A DNA stretch of 64,000 bases from Oligoflexales bacterium (GTDB lineage: Bacteria > Bdellovibrionota_B > Oligoflexia > Oligoflexales > RGVZ01), in NCBI GenBank assembly GCA_947494335.1, contig CANLUT010000007.1:1-64000 (forward strand), read 5' to 3'. Below the pieces are notes generated by a model. The model worked only from the letters and a program-made list of their open reading frames with translations. It had not been told where the DNA came from and did not search any database. The position numbers and the translations under genes were made by a program. The first letter of the stretch is position 1. Every line of letters starts with the position of its first letter. Below, one piece after another: positions 23,804 through 32,916 of the stretch.

Positions 23804-25519
23804 TTAACGGTCCAATTCACCGGCGATAATGTTGATTGTACCCAAGGTCGCCGCAATATCTGCAATCATGTCTCCTTGAACCAACTCGGAGACTGCCTGG
23901 AATATAGCAAAGCAAGGTGGACGACATTTGACGCGGTAAGGAACACCGCTACCGTCTGAAACAACATAAAAGCCCAACTCACCGTTGGCAGCCTCATAGC
24001 CTTGGTATATCTCCCCAGCAGGAACCTTGACACCATTGATCACTTGCATGAACTGGTTCATGAGGCCTTCGATATTGCCGTAAACATCTTGCTTGTTCGG
24101 CAACACAATCGCTGGATCTTCGACGTCGATCGGACCGCTTGGAATATTATTTAAACATTGATCAAGGATCCGGCAACTTTCCAAAATCTCTGCCATGCGC
24201 ACCTGATAACGGTCGTAGCAGTCACCACGATCACCAACCGGAACGTCAAACTCCAACTGATCATAGCCATAGTAGGGAGCATACACACGCATATCAAGCG
24301 GAACACCTGATCCGCGCAAGCTCGGCCCTGTCCAACCCCAGTTAATCGCATTTTCAGCCGACATTTTCCCAACGCCAACCATTCGTTTCACGAAGACGCG
24401 GTTTTTTGTACACAGCAAATCAATCTCGCGGTGTGCCTGACGGATAGCCTTGATAACGTCGCGCGCTTCATCAAACCACCCATCTGGGAAGTCAAAACCC
24501 ATGCCACCGATTCTTGAAAGAGACACCGTCAAACGGGCGCCGCAAAGCTTCTCAAACAGAGTGTAAACTCGCTCACGAGCAGAAAATCCAAGCCAGAAGT
24601 TGGTGAGTCCACCCAAGTCAACCAAGTTGGTTGTGATACAGACGAGGTGATCAATACAACGGCTAAACTCGTCCAAGATTACACGCATGGTTTGGGCTCG
24701 TGCAGGAATCGTAATCCCTAGCTGTTTTTCAATCGCGCGGCACCAAGCGTTGTTATTTATCGGAGCAGAGCAGTAGTTGAGACGGTCAGTGTAAGGAATG
24801 ATCTGATTGTAGTTGTGATTTTCACACATCTTCTCAAAGCAGCGGTGGAGATAACCGATTTCAACATCGCACTTTTCTATCGTCTCACCAGATAGCACGG
24901 CCATGAATCGAAGAGTTCCATGCGTTGCAGGATGAGCTGGGCCAATGTTGATCCAAACACGGTCTTCAAGAAAATCGTCTTGAGTTTTAAGCATGCGTTC
25001 GCGATCTTTCTCGAACGTGTGATGCATCGGAGTCTTCAGCTCTTGATTTCGATCTGCAGGGTAGTCTTTTCTAAGAGGGTGTCCGACGAAATCTTCGTGA
25101 CACAAAATGCGTCGAAGATTCGGGTGACCACTGAATTTCAAACCAAATAAGTCAAAGGCCTCGCGTTCAAACCAGTTGGCTGATTTATAAACGGGAGTCA
25201 GAGAGGGAATTTCGTCTGTCTCACCAACGCGCGACTTCATGCGAAGGCGCTGATTGTTATCTGGATTTACAAAGTGGTAAACAACTTCAAAACGCTTGTC
25301 ACGGTTTTGATAATCGACACCACAGACATCAAGCAAATATGGGAACTGCTTTTTAAGGTCACGCGCGACTTCAAGAACATTACTGTGATTTACATAGATG
25401 GTATCTTCGTCGGTGAAGCGCTCGTTCTTCACATACTCAATTCCAGCTTGAGGAAATTTTGTCTTGAGCTCTTGGCTGAGAGTATCAACATACCGAAGTT
25501 GACCAGATGAGTCGTACAT
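23804..25519 (-). CDS. nuoCD: NADH-quinone oxidoreductase subunits C and D, fused
   Basis: 571 residues joining the 30-kDa (NuoC, about 1-180, with ANWFEREAFDLFGLKF and HPLRKDYP) and 49-kDa (NuoD, from about 190: VWINIGPAHPATHGTLRF) subunits. NuoD lines the quinone pocket; the GPAHPATHG and RGSG motifs are conserved. C-D fusions are known from several bacterial groups. ATG 25519 has AAGGAG upstream; a TTG at 25573 would add 18 residues without a site. First gene of the local nuo series; upstream there is neither nuoA nor nuoB. Confidence 0.95.
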   Translation of the reverse strand: MYDSSGQLRYVDTLSQELKTKFPQAGIEYVKNERFTDEDTIYVNHSNVLEVARDLKKQFPYLLDVCGVDYQNRDKRFEVVYHFVNPDNNQRLRMKSRVGETDEIPSLTPVYKSANWFEREAFDLFGLKFSGHPNLRRILCHEDFVGHPLRKDYPADRNQELKTPMHHTFEKDRERMLKTQDDFLEDRVWINIGPAHPATHGTLRFMAVLSGETIEKCDVEIGYLHRCFEKMCENHNYNQIIPYTDRLNYCSAPINNNAWCRAIEKQLGITIPARAQTMRVILDEFSRCIDHLVCITTNLVDLGGLTNFWLGFSARERVYTLFEKLCGARLTVSLSRIGGMGFDFPDGWFDEARDVIKAIRQAHREIDLLCTKNRVFVKRMVGVGKMSAENAINWGWTGPSLRGSGVPLDMRVYAPYYGYDQLEFDVPVGDRGDCYDRYQVRMAEILESCRILDQCLNNIPSGPIDVEDPAIVLPNKQDVYGNIEGLMNQFMQVINGVKVPAGEIYQGYEAANGELGFYVVSDGSGVPYRVKCRPPCFAIFQAVSELVQGDMIADIAATLGTINIIAGELDR

Positions 25520-25593
25520 GCCTGCTAAGCTCCTTAAAAAATTCCAAGCCGCGTTGTCTCGACTTGACCTCAATTTAGAGAGGACTCACAAAC

Positions 25594-25607
25594 CTGACAA
25601 ATGTCAG
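25594..25607. promoter_or_regulatory. Perfect palindrome upstream of nuoCD
   Basis: CTGACA-AA-TGTCAG lies 75 bp before the nuoCD start in the 317-bp nuoCD/aspS divergent region. It is a plausible operator for control of the nuo operon; the regulator is unknown. Confidence 0.35.
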
Positions 25608-25646
25608 AATTCAGTGGTGTTTTTGCCAAAAACTAACGCTAATACC

Positions 25647-25690
25647 CTACCACCGGCAGCCGGCATGGGCAAGCAAAGGGATCACCTCCT
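25647..25690 (-). promoter_or_regulatory. Extended Shine-Dalgarno sequence with short frame, nuoCD leader
   Basis: AGGAGGTGATCC (minus strand, 25690-25679) is the exact complement of the 12-nt end of typical 16S rRNA. A TTG at 25676 lies 8 nt after AGGAGG and opens a 9-residue frame ending at 25647. It could be a leader peptide of nuoCD, a ribosome-binding element, or chance. The plus strand here carries the anti-Shine-Dalgarno sequence itself. Confidence 0.3.
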
Positions 25691-25766
25691 GGGCGAGCCT
25701 ATTTTTTAATCAAACGCATTGCTAAAACAACACGTATGCGTTTAAGTGTTTCCCGCGGCTTCACGC

Positions 25767-25775
25767 TGCTATAAA
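25767..25775 (+). promoter_or_regulatory. Extended -10 promoter of aspS
   Basis: TGCTATAAA is an extended -10 element (TGn plus TATAAA), 61 bp before the aspS start, without a clear -35. It is the best promoter candidate in the gap. Confidence 0.45.
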
Positions 25776-25836
25776 ACGTTACCCTTAATGCGACTTCGGG
25801 CGCGTGAAAAACCTGCAAACCAAGGATCACACGGTC

Positions 25837-27660
25837 ATGACACAAGCAGCATCAATGTGGCACCGCACCCACACTTTGGGCGAATTAAACAAATCTCATG
25901 CGGGGCAGGACGTAATTCTAACCGGATGGATCAATCGTCACCGAGACCACGGGCAATTTATTTTTCTAGATCTTCGAGACAGATATGGCATCACTCAAGC
26001 AGTCGTAGACCCCGAAAAAGCTCCAGCGGCCTACGAAATCGCGCGCTCACTTAGAGCAGAGTTCGTGGTGGCCATTAAAGGCAAGGTCAATCTACGCCCT
26101 GAGGGGATGATCAATAAAAACATGGTCACCGGCGAGGTAGACATCCTTGTGTCTGACATTCGCATTTTAAACAAATGTGATGTGTTGCCATTTACTGTTC
26201 ATGATGAATCCGAGGCGTCCGAAACTTTACGTCTAAAATACAGATACTTGGATCTTCGTCGCCCCACCCTCAAAAGTAACATGATAAGTCGCAGCAAGTT
26301 TGTCCGCGAGATGCGTCGAGCCCTTGACGATCGCGGATTTATGGACATCGAAACTCCATTTCTCTACAAGTCAACTCCAGAGGGCGCCAGGGAGTTTCTT
26401 GTCCCTTCGAGGATTCACACTGGACACTTCTACGCACTTCCGCAAAGCCCACAGTTATTCAAGCAAGTTCTGATGATCAGCGGATTCGACCGCTACTATC
26501 AGATTGTAAAATGCTTTCGTGATGAAGACCTTCGTGCCGACCGGCAGCCCGAGTTCACTCAAGTTGATATTGAGATGAGCTTCGTTGACGAAGCTCTGGT
26601 GACCAACACTCTCGAAGCCGTCACAAAACAAACCGTCACAAAATTTTATGATGGGAACGTAAAACTTCCGGAAAAATTTCCTCGACACACGTATGCACAA
26701 GTTATGGAAGATTACGGCGTCGACAAACCAGACATGCGATTCGATTTGAAGCTTAAAAATATCACTGATCTCGCAGCGCAAACTAAGTTCACCATATTTA
26801 AAGACGCAGTGGGATCTGGCGGCATTGTGAACTGCATCGTCGTCCCGGGCGCAAGTGAGAAATTCAGCCGCAAAGATCTCGATGAACTATCTGAGCTGGC
26901 AAAACAGCATGGCGGCAAAGGCCTCGCATGGATCAAAAAGGCTGCAGGCGCTGGAGTTGCAAGCTGGAGCGGACCGATTGCCAAATTTTTTACAGATGAA
27001 AACTGTGCTGCGATTGAGGAGCGGGCCAATATTAAGCCCAATGACCTAATTCTCTTCGGAGCGGGAGACTACGACTCCACCAAAGCGATGTTAGGTGCTG
27101 TGAGAAATAATCTCGGGGCAAAGCTTAAACTCTATGACCCGAAAGAGCTTTGTTTCCTTTGGGTCACCGAGTTCCCTCTTCTGGAAAAAGACAAAGAATC
27201 AAATCGTTGGCTTGCAAGACACCATCCTTTTACCTCGCCACGACCCGATGATCTCCACTTAATGAAATCAGATCCTGGGAAGGTTCGCGCCTCGGCCTAC
27301 GATTTGGTGTTAAACGGTTACGAGATCGCTGGTGGGTCGATTCGTATTCACGATCCCGATGTGCAGAAACTCCTGTTTGAAACCATCGGACTAACAGAGC
27401 AAGAGGCGCAAAGTAAATTTGGATTTCTTTTGGACGCACTCAAATTCGGAGCGCCTCCCCATGGCGGCATGGCTTTTGGCGTTGACCGAATGGTCATGTG
27501 TCTCACAGGTGCAGAAGCGATTCGAGATGTTATCGCGTTTCCAAAAACCCAAAAAGGCACTTGCCTCATGACAGGTGCCCCGAGCCTTGTATCGAATAAC
27601 CAACTTAAGGACCTCCATGTCAAAGTTGATGGAGTGATCGAAGGAGCCGAACACTTATGA
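25837..27660 (+). CDS. aspS: Aspartyl-tRNA synthetase, probably non-discriminating
   Basis: Charges tRNA(Asp) with aspartate. 607 residues in the bacterial layout: OB-fold anticodon domain (1-110), class II catalytic core (FRDEDLRADRQPEFTQVD, motif 2; GGMAFGVDRMVM, motif 3) and a GAD insertion. In the anticodon domain, His38 (NRHRDHG) and Gly90 (RPEGMIN) are offset by 7 from His31 and Gly83 of the P. aeruginosa enzyme, residues linked to charging of both tRNA(Asp) and tRNA(Asn). ATG 25837 has AAGGA at 10 nt spacing; the GTG at 25804 is less likely. Overlaps the next gene by 4 nt. Confidence 0.96.
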   Translation: MTQAASMWHRTHTLGELNKSHAGQDVILTGWINRHRDHGQFIFLDLRDRYGITQAVVDPEKAPAAYEIARSLRAEFVVAIKGKVNLRPEGMINKNMVTGEVDILVSDIRILNKCDVLPFTVHDESEASETLRLKYRYLDLRRPTLKSNMISRSKFVREMRRALDDRGFMDIETPFLYKSTPEGAREFLVPSRIHTGHFYALPQSPQLFKQVLMISGFDRYYQIVKCFRDEDLRADRQPEFTQVDIEMSFVDEALVTNTLEAVTKQTVTKFYDGNVKLPEKFPRHTYAQVMEDYGVDKPDMRFDLKLKNITDLAAQTKFTIFKDAVGSGGIVNCIVVPGASEKFSRKDLDELSELAKQHGGKGLAWIKKAAGAGVASWSGPIAKFFTDENCAAIEERANIKPNDLILFGAGDYDSTKAMLGAVRNNLGAKLKLYDPKELCFLWVTEFPLLEKDKESNRWLARHHPFTSPRPDDLHLMKSDPGKVRASAYDLVLNGYEIAGGSIRIHDPDVQKLLFETIGLTEQEAQSKFGFLLDALKFGAPPHGGMAFGVDRMVMCLTGAEAIRDVIAFPKTQKGTCLMTGAPSLVSNNQLKDLHVKVDGVIEGAEHL

Positions 27661-28622
27661 TGTCAACGACACTCAAAACGTCTCTGACTTCATTCCCGAT
27701 GGGACCACACATCCAGAAATGGATGAATGTGGGTCATGACCAGTACAAGGGCCATGGAAACACCAACCCCTCTGCAGAAGAGGTTGCTGTTTTCACGGAA
27801 GCATTTCTTGCGCGTCTTGAGGATGGTTCTCCCGATCACCGCGATCACCTTGTGGATCTTCTTGAAGAACTGGTGGCAATGAATTTGCCTTTGCTTGCCA
27901 TCAAATTGGTAGATGCATATCCCGATCTTTTTCCTCAAGACGATTTTCGTGCACTGCTCCACCTCGGCAATGCCGCAATGCTTGTCAGCGATCTCGCGCG
28001 CGCCGAGTCGGCCTTCATCGATGCTCAAAGACTTGTTCCAGAAGAACCAGCACCCTACGTCAATCTAGTTCAAATCTATTGCCATGACGGACTGATGGAT
28101 CAAGCGGAGCGCTGGTGCCAAGCAGGTCTTGATGCAGAGAGTGATAACACGCGACTTTGGGAGTTAATTGCGTGGATTGAGCAACAAAAAACAGGAACAG
28201 ACGAATTGGACGCAAAAGCTGTTGCTCAGCGCATTCGCTCTTTAGCGCTCTCCAAAAACTCATGGGCCGGACTATCGTTAGCTAGTGAACTAGAAAATCC
28301 GGAAGACGCGCTTTCAAAAGTGGCTGTTCTAGAACCATTTTGGAGTGAGGGCTGCAGGGACGATGCGTTTTTAATCGAGTACACAGCGGCACTCGGCATG
28401 GCTGGTAAGTACGATAAAATTCCTGCGATTATTTGGCAGGCTGAAAAGCAAGAAACTAATAAAAAGTTGGCTTGGCAACTTTACCTGCATCTCATTCAAT
28501 CATTCATGGGACTTGGGCGAGACGACGACGCGAGAGAAACCTTGAAAAAATTGGAACAACGAAACGACCTGCCAGATGCCGCTGTTAACGTGATCTCCGC
28601 TCTCAAAAGCGAGCTAGGCTGA
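27657..28622 (+). CDS. TPR-like helical protein coupled to aspS
   Basis: 321 residues, cytoplasmic, built of helical pairs resembling tetratricopeptide repeats (LARAESAFIDAQRLVPEEPAPYV is the clearest, about 115-137; QAERWCQAGLDAESDNTRLW follows). No catalytic motif. Its ATGATG start overlaps the aspS stop, so the two are translationally coupled; a role linked to the synthetase cannot be inferred beyond co-expression. A weak hairpin (28637-28654) follows. Confidence 0.65.
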   Translation: MMSTTLKTSLTSFPMGPHIQKWMNVGHDQYKGHGNTNPSAEEVAVFTEAFLARLEDGSPDHRDHLVDLLEELVAMNLPLLAIKLVDAYPDLFPQDDFRALLHLGNAAMLVSDLARAESAFIDAQRLVPEEPAPYVNLVQIYCHDGLMDQAERWCQAGLDAESDNTRLWELIAWIEQQKTGTDELDAKAVAQRIRSLALSKNSWAGLSLASELENPEDALSKVAVLEPFWSEGCRDDAFLIEYTAALGMAGKYDKIPAIIWQAEKQETNKKLAWQLYLHLIQSFMGLGRDDDARETLKKLEQRNDLPDAAVNVISALKSELG

Positions 28623-28636
28623 TCGTCAAAAGCAAA

Positions 28637-28654
28637 CCGGCGGCTAGCTGCTGG
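28637..28654 (+). terminator. Weak hairpin after aspS-TPR operon
   Basis: CCGGCGG-CTAG-CTGCTGG, 7 pairs including two G-U, followed by an AT-rich run without a proper U-tract. A possible terminator. Confidence 0.3.
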
Positions 28655-28775
28655 CCTAAAATATTTCTCAATAAATACAGGTGTTTATTTTTCCTTCACG
28701 TATCAATACTTAGGAAGCGAACCAGCACCTGACCGTTAATATATTTAATTATATCAATGATTTTATGCAAAGTGG

Positions 28776-28804
28776 TTGACATTTGATACCAAACGCGCTA
28801 ACTC
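28776..28804 (+). promoter_or_regulatory. Promoter candidate of NtrC-type regulator
   Basis: Perfect -35 TTGACA (28776-28781), 17-bp spacer, poor -10 TAACTC (28799-28804). Downstream, an inverted repeat ATTCTAT/ATAGAAT (28824-28830, 28838-28844) lies 18 bp before the start codon and could be an operator. Confidence 0.4.
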
Positions 28805-28862
28805 AGCGCTTGAAAGCGACATAATTCTATTGATTTTATAGAATCCACCTGGAGCCCCGCCC

Positions 28863-30356
28863 ATGAAAGCTTTAGTCGTCGATGATGATAGCACTCTGCG
28901 TCTCGTACTTCGCACCGTACTTGAGAAAAGAGGCTTTAAGGTTCTAGAGGCAGAAGATGGGCAAATGGGGCTTGAGCTCGTCCAGCGCCATCCCGATATC
29001 GGAGTCGCAATTCTTGATGTGAACATGCCGCGTATGAACGGTCTTGAGGCACTAGCCAAAATAAAGGCTATCAACGCCTCGATTTTTTGTTTGATCGCTA
29101 CCGCATACTCCAACATGAACGATGCGATCACCGCAATTAAACACGGCGCCTATGATTATCTTCAAAAGCCAGTGGATCCGGATCGACTGGCAAAGCTACT
29201 CGACAAGGCCACATCAGCAAACAACATGATCCTAGAGGCTAGCTTTTCCGCGCCTAAACTAGACTTTGATGAAGGTCGAAGCATCATCGGTGGAAGTTCT
29301 CAACTGAAACAAGTGTTCGACGTTATCTACAAGCTAGCTCGCGTCGACACATCGGTATTGATTCGAGGCGAGAGCGGGACGGGCAAAGAACTCGTGGCTC
29401 GCGCTTTACACTTCAACAGTCATCGTAAACATGGTCCATTCGTTGCCATCAACTGTGCGGCAATTCCAGAGTCTTTGCTGGAGAGTGAACTATTTGGACA
29501 CGAAAAGGGCGCATTTACAGGAGCGGACAAACGAAAAGTTGGTAAATTCGGTCTGGCCGAAGGCGGAACATTGTTCCTTGACGAGATTGGAGACATCAGT
29601 CCCGCCACTCAGGTGAAGTTGTTACGAGTTTTACAAGAACGAACATATACACCAGTAGGTAGCGGCCAGGAAATCAAAGCAGATGTCCGAATCGTGGCAG
29701 CCACACACAAACCATTAGAAAAAATGGTTGAAAAAGGGGAGTTCAGATCAGACCTTTTCTTCCGTTTAAATGTGCTACCCATTACTTTGCCTCCACTTCG
29801 CGATCGTAAAGAAGACATCCATTTGTTGTGTCAATATTTGATCAAGAAGTTTAACAAGTCACATAAACGCAAAGTTACCTCAATAAGCGAACAAGCGATG
29901 AAGTTACTGATGGCTCATCAGTGGCCCGGAAATATTCGCGAGCTTGAAAACGCCATCGAACGCGCCTTCATTATGGAGTCTGGTGATACGCTTCAAGCAG
30001 AGGCCTTCGACTTGCAAGCATCATCACAAGGAATGTTGATACCTGCATCATCCCCAAGCGCAATGAAGCAATTACAATTCGTGACGTCTACGAGCTCAAC
30101 TCCGAAATTGGAATTACCAGCTCAAATTGAACCGATTACAAAAATCAACGATAAGAGCAGCCTTATACCCGATGGTCAGGAATTGAATTTCCCAATATTA
30201 AGAGAGCGTTTTGAGAGGGAATTTATCATCAAAGCTCTAACTGCGTACCGTGGCAGGATCAATCAGACGGCTGAGGCGACCCAGATGACCAAGGTTACGC
30301 TCCTTAGGAAACTGGAAAAATATGGCATAGATGCCAAAGATTACTTCAAGATTTAA
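28863..30356 (+). CDS. Sigma54-dependent response regulator, NtrC family
   Basis: Activator of RNA polymerase-sigma54. 497 residues: receiver domain 1-115 with phospho-acceptor Asp52 (AILDVNMP), Thr79 and Lys101; AAA+ domain about 140-370 with Walker A GESGTGKE (168-175), the sigma54-contacting GAFTGA loop (215-220) and Walker B LFLDE (236-240). A long Pro/Ser-rich linker leads to a Fis-type helix-turn-helix ([20 protein letters not shown]) at the end. No histidine kinase is adjacent, so the partner is encoded elsewhere. The following large gene runs the same way after 94 nt. Confidence 0.94.
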   Translation: MKALVVDDDSTLRLVLRTVLEKRGFKVLEAEDGQMGLELVQRHPDIGVAILDVNMPRMNGLEALAKIKAINASIFCLIATAYSNMNDAITAIKHGAYDYLQKPVDPDRLAKLLDKATSANNMILEASFSAPKLDFDEGRSIIGGSSQLKQVFDVIYKLARVDTSVLIRGESGTGKELVARALHFNSHRKHGPFVAINCAAIPESLLESELFGHEKGAFTGADKRKVGKFGLAEGGTLFLDEIGDISPATQVKLLRVLQERTYTPVGSGQEIKADVRIVAATHKPLEKMVEKGEFRSDLFFRLNVLPITLPPLRDRKEDIHLLCQYLIKKFNKSHKRKVTSISEQAMKLLMAHQWPGNIRELENAIERAFIMESGDTLQAEAFDLQASSQGMLIPASSPSAMKQLQFVTSTSSTPKLELPAQIEPITKINDKSSLIPDGQELNFPILRERFEREFIIKALTAYRGRINQTAEATQMTKVTLLRKLEKYGIDAKDYFKI

Positions 30357-30450
30357 TGGTTACCATAATTTTCGCGAAGCACGCCCTAGCATGCTATAAT
30401 TAAGAGATAAAATCTCAAAAATTTGTGCATGTTGGAAGCCTGGTTCGCTC

Positions 30451-32916
30451 ATGTCACTCTCTGAAACAAAAAAGTCATCTGGCGCAATAAGTTCGACGAC
30501 CCTAGCCCTCGTCAGACTCAGTCGATGGCACCATCTTACCCCTGAAACCTTAGCATTGGTTAAGGCAGAGGTTGCTAAATCTTTGGGGCTGGAAGACAGC
30601 TCAACAAACGCTGGCATGCGAGAATCTGCTAGACCATACGGTGAGCAAGACCCCGCAAAATTGACACCGCAGATGCGACACCTGATTGGAGCCGGGGCTC
30701 CGTGGCACGTGATTTCGGATGTGTTGTGGCAGGATTATAACTCTGGGCCTAGTCCAATCAAGGCTGCTCGAATCCTGGAGACAGCGTTTGTACAGGCATC
30801 ACCCTCGGAGACGTTGGATATTTTCACGCGCATCATGTCCTCGGGGCTAAAAGGCTTTTATTGGTACCTCCACCCAAAATTACGCGACTTCATCGTTGAA
30901 CACGCACCAGAACAGCACCTTGATCATCTTTATTGGGTAATCGCTCGAGAAACCGATGAATCAAAACTTAGCGGTATCGAGATGAATTACATCTTCCTAC
31001 GCGTTGCCATGACCTCTGACAAAACAGCCGCTTGGATGTATTTCCGTAGGCATAAGAATAAAATTCTCGACGCATTCGGTAGCTCTAGACATTTTGGTTT
31101 AACCAAAAACCAGCTAGTCATGAAAGCTGGCGAGTTAGCTTTGAGCCTTGGATACAATGAAGATGCGAAGAATCTTTTCCAACTATTCCCGCAGGATTCT
31201 AATGAGCGTGAAACCGCGGTTCAAATGCTACTTCGCTTCGAAAGTAATGTCGTAGATAGAGGCAAGAACAGTTATCTCGCGACTATCGACGATACACCAG
31301 AGTGGAAAGATCGCCTGAAGCTTCTCTCTAATTTCTGTGACAACCATCGAAAACTGGGATCGGTCCGTGACCCAAACAGGTCGTCTTTAGATCTGCTTTT
31401 GAAATCTGTTCTTCAGTGGGTTCCAAAAAATCCCGAAGGCTGGCGAATGGTTGGCGACCTCATTATCCATCATCGCGATCTCGCAAACTCCCTTCCTGGA
31501 CTTTTAAAACCTCTATTCGATAACGCTGTCATATACCATGGACCGGATATTGATGCTGCTCTTTGGCACGCTTCGGGAAACATCGAGCCCAGAAATTTCT
31601 TGGAACAGTATCTTGTGGCCACTGGCCTACTTCATAAGTATGTAACCAATCCCCGCTTGGGAGAATCGTTGCTCTGGGATGCGCAAAGGCTAATGATGCA
31701 CCCCGACGCCGTTTCCTCAAACACACCATGGACATGGCGTGATTTACTAAAAACGGGATCTCAATGGCTAAATAATACTACTTTACTTCTAGATCGTGAC
31801 AGAAAGCGCGGGTTGGCTGCTCTTCGTCTCGCTCAGGACGGCGTCCTCGCGTCACAGGATACCGTTGAAACATACCTCTCCCATTGTAGAAACATACCCG
31901 ACGGCCTTCTGCAATCGATTGCAAAGAATGCCACCGCCTCAGGAAACTTTGATTTCGCAAAAAATCTGATAGTAAAAAGCGGACATTCCCGTGCATTCAC
32001 AAATAAAGACTTACTAAACCTCTGGAACATGGCTGTGCGGGGTGACAATCCTGATTTCTCATGGCGGGTTGCGACGATTCTGAGTTCACGCGACTCGCTA
32101 CCTGATTTGATCAAAAACTCCTGGGAAATAAGTGGCGAACGAAGAACAACCTACGTCCCGATCACGATCACCCAACAGGATATAGAATGCGCTTTGGCGC
32201 AGATAAGTCCCGTGACGAAAAAGATCTGCCTAGCTCTGTGCATCATTGGTGGGCGTATTAATGATTTAGCCCAAATTAATGGAGCTTCGAGCCATCACTC
32301 TCCACCTATGACGGGAAGCTCCGGTGCCGAGCTAGCGATTATCAATGCCCTAAAAACCTGCCCAGTGTTACCAAAACCAACCAAGTCAGTTGTAGAAGCA
32401 CGCGGCGTACACATGGTGCCAGAGATTTCTGCTCCCTTGGCTCAATCAATCATAAATGGCCCATGGCTTTTTGCCTTGCGCCTCTTAGCTGAGCGTTTAT
32501 CCATCCCCGCATGGGGTTGGAGTGTCAGCGTACTTCAGGAAATCACAAAATCAGTACTCCCTCTTATTGGAACGGAATCCTCGCAACGAAGCTCTCCGAA
32601 GCTTTCAAAATGGGTCTTAAGCCTGACATCACAGGAGCGGGCGGCCTGGGCTGAGGTTGCCAATTCCGCATCAGGGGAATCCACTGAACAAATTTCTGCT
32701 GAAATGACGAAATTCATATGCAGATTGGCACTACTTGTTTATCCAAGCCATCTCCATGCCCTAAAAACACTTCAGCAATTACGGATGCCTTTGGAAGTTC
32801 TTCGAGACTTAGAATGGTTTGTACTTTGTGATGAAATATCTTCGTTCAGACTTCGCCACAACATTGCAAATCGAGTCGTAATTCCAGAAACATTGAAAAG
32901 CCATATTCAAATTTGA
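30451..32916 (+). CDS. Large helical protein of unknown function
   Basis: 821 residues, not recognised. No signal peptide, membrane segment or catalytic motif. The sequence is largely alpha-helical with a loose alternation of helix pairs (FHLTPETLALVKAEVAK-like and GWRMVGDLIIHHRDL-like stretches), suggesting a helical-repeat scaffold. Pro/Ser-rich loops occur near 640-660. The ribosome-binding site (GGAAG, 12 nt away) is weak. It follows the NtrC-type gene in the same direction and its 3' end overlaps the convergent hydrolase gene by 10 nt. Co-transcription with the regulator is possible. Confidence 0.55.
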   Translation: MSLSETKKSSGAISSTTLALVRLSRWHHLTPETLALVKAEVAKSLGLEDSSTNAGMRESARPYGEQDPAKLTPQMRHLIGAGAPWHVISDVLWQDYNSGPSPIKAARILETAFVQASPSETLDIFTRIMSSGLKGFYWYLHPKLRDFIVEHAPEQHLDHLYWVIARETDESKLSGIEMNYIFLRVAMTSDKTAAWMYFRRHKNKILDAFGSSRHFGLTKNQLVMKAGELALSLGYNEDAKNLFQLFPQDSNERETAVQMLLRFESNVVDRGKNSYLATIDDTPEWKDRLKLLSNFCDNHRKLGSVRDPNRSSLDLLLKSVLQWVPKNPEGWRMVGDLIIHHRDLANSLPGLLKPLFDNAVIYHGPDIDAALWHASGNIEPRNFLEQYLVATGLLHKYVTNPRLGESLLWDAQRLMMHPDAVSSNTPWTWRDLLKTGSQWLNNTTLLLDRDRKRGLAALRLAQDGVLASQDTVETYLSHCRNIPDGLLQSIAKNATASGNFDFAKNLIVKSGHSRAFTNKDLLNLWNMAVRGDNPDFSWRVATILSSRDSLPDLIKNSWEISGERRTTYVPITITQQDIECALAQISPVTKKICLALCIIGGRINDLAQINGASSHHSPPMTGSSGAELAIINALKTCPVLPKPTKSVVEARGVHMVPEISAPLAQSIINGPWLFALRLLAERLSIPAWGWSVSVLQEITKSVLPLIGTESSQRSSPKLSKWVLSLTSQERAAWAEVANSASGESTEQISAEMTKFICRLALLVYPSHLHALKTLQQLRMPLEVLRDLEWFVLCDEISSFRLRHNIANRVVIPETLKSHIQI

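Noticed and set aside
25804-25836. GTG start of aspS at 25804
   Set aside because: It adds 11 residues without family support; ATG 25837 has AAGGA upstream and aligns with the conserved N-terminus.
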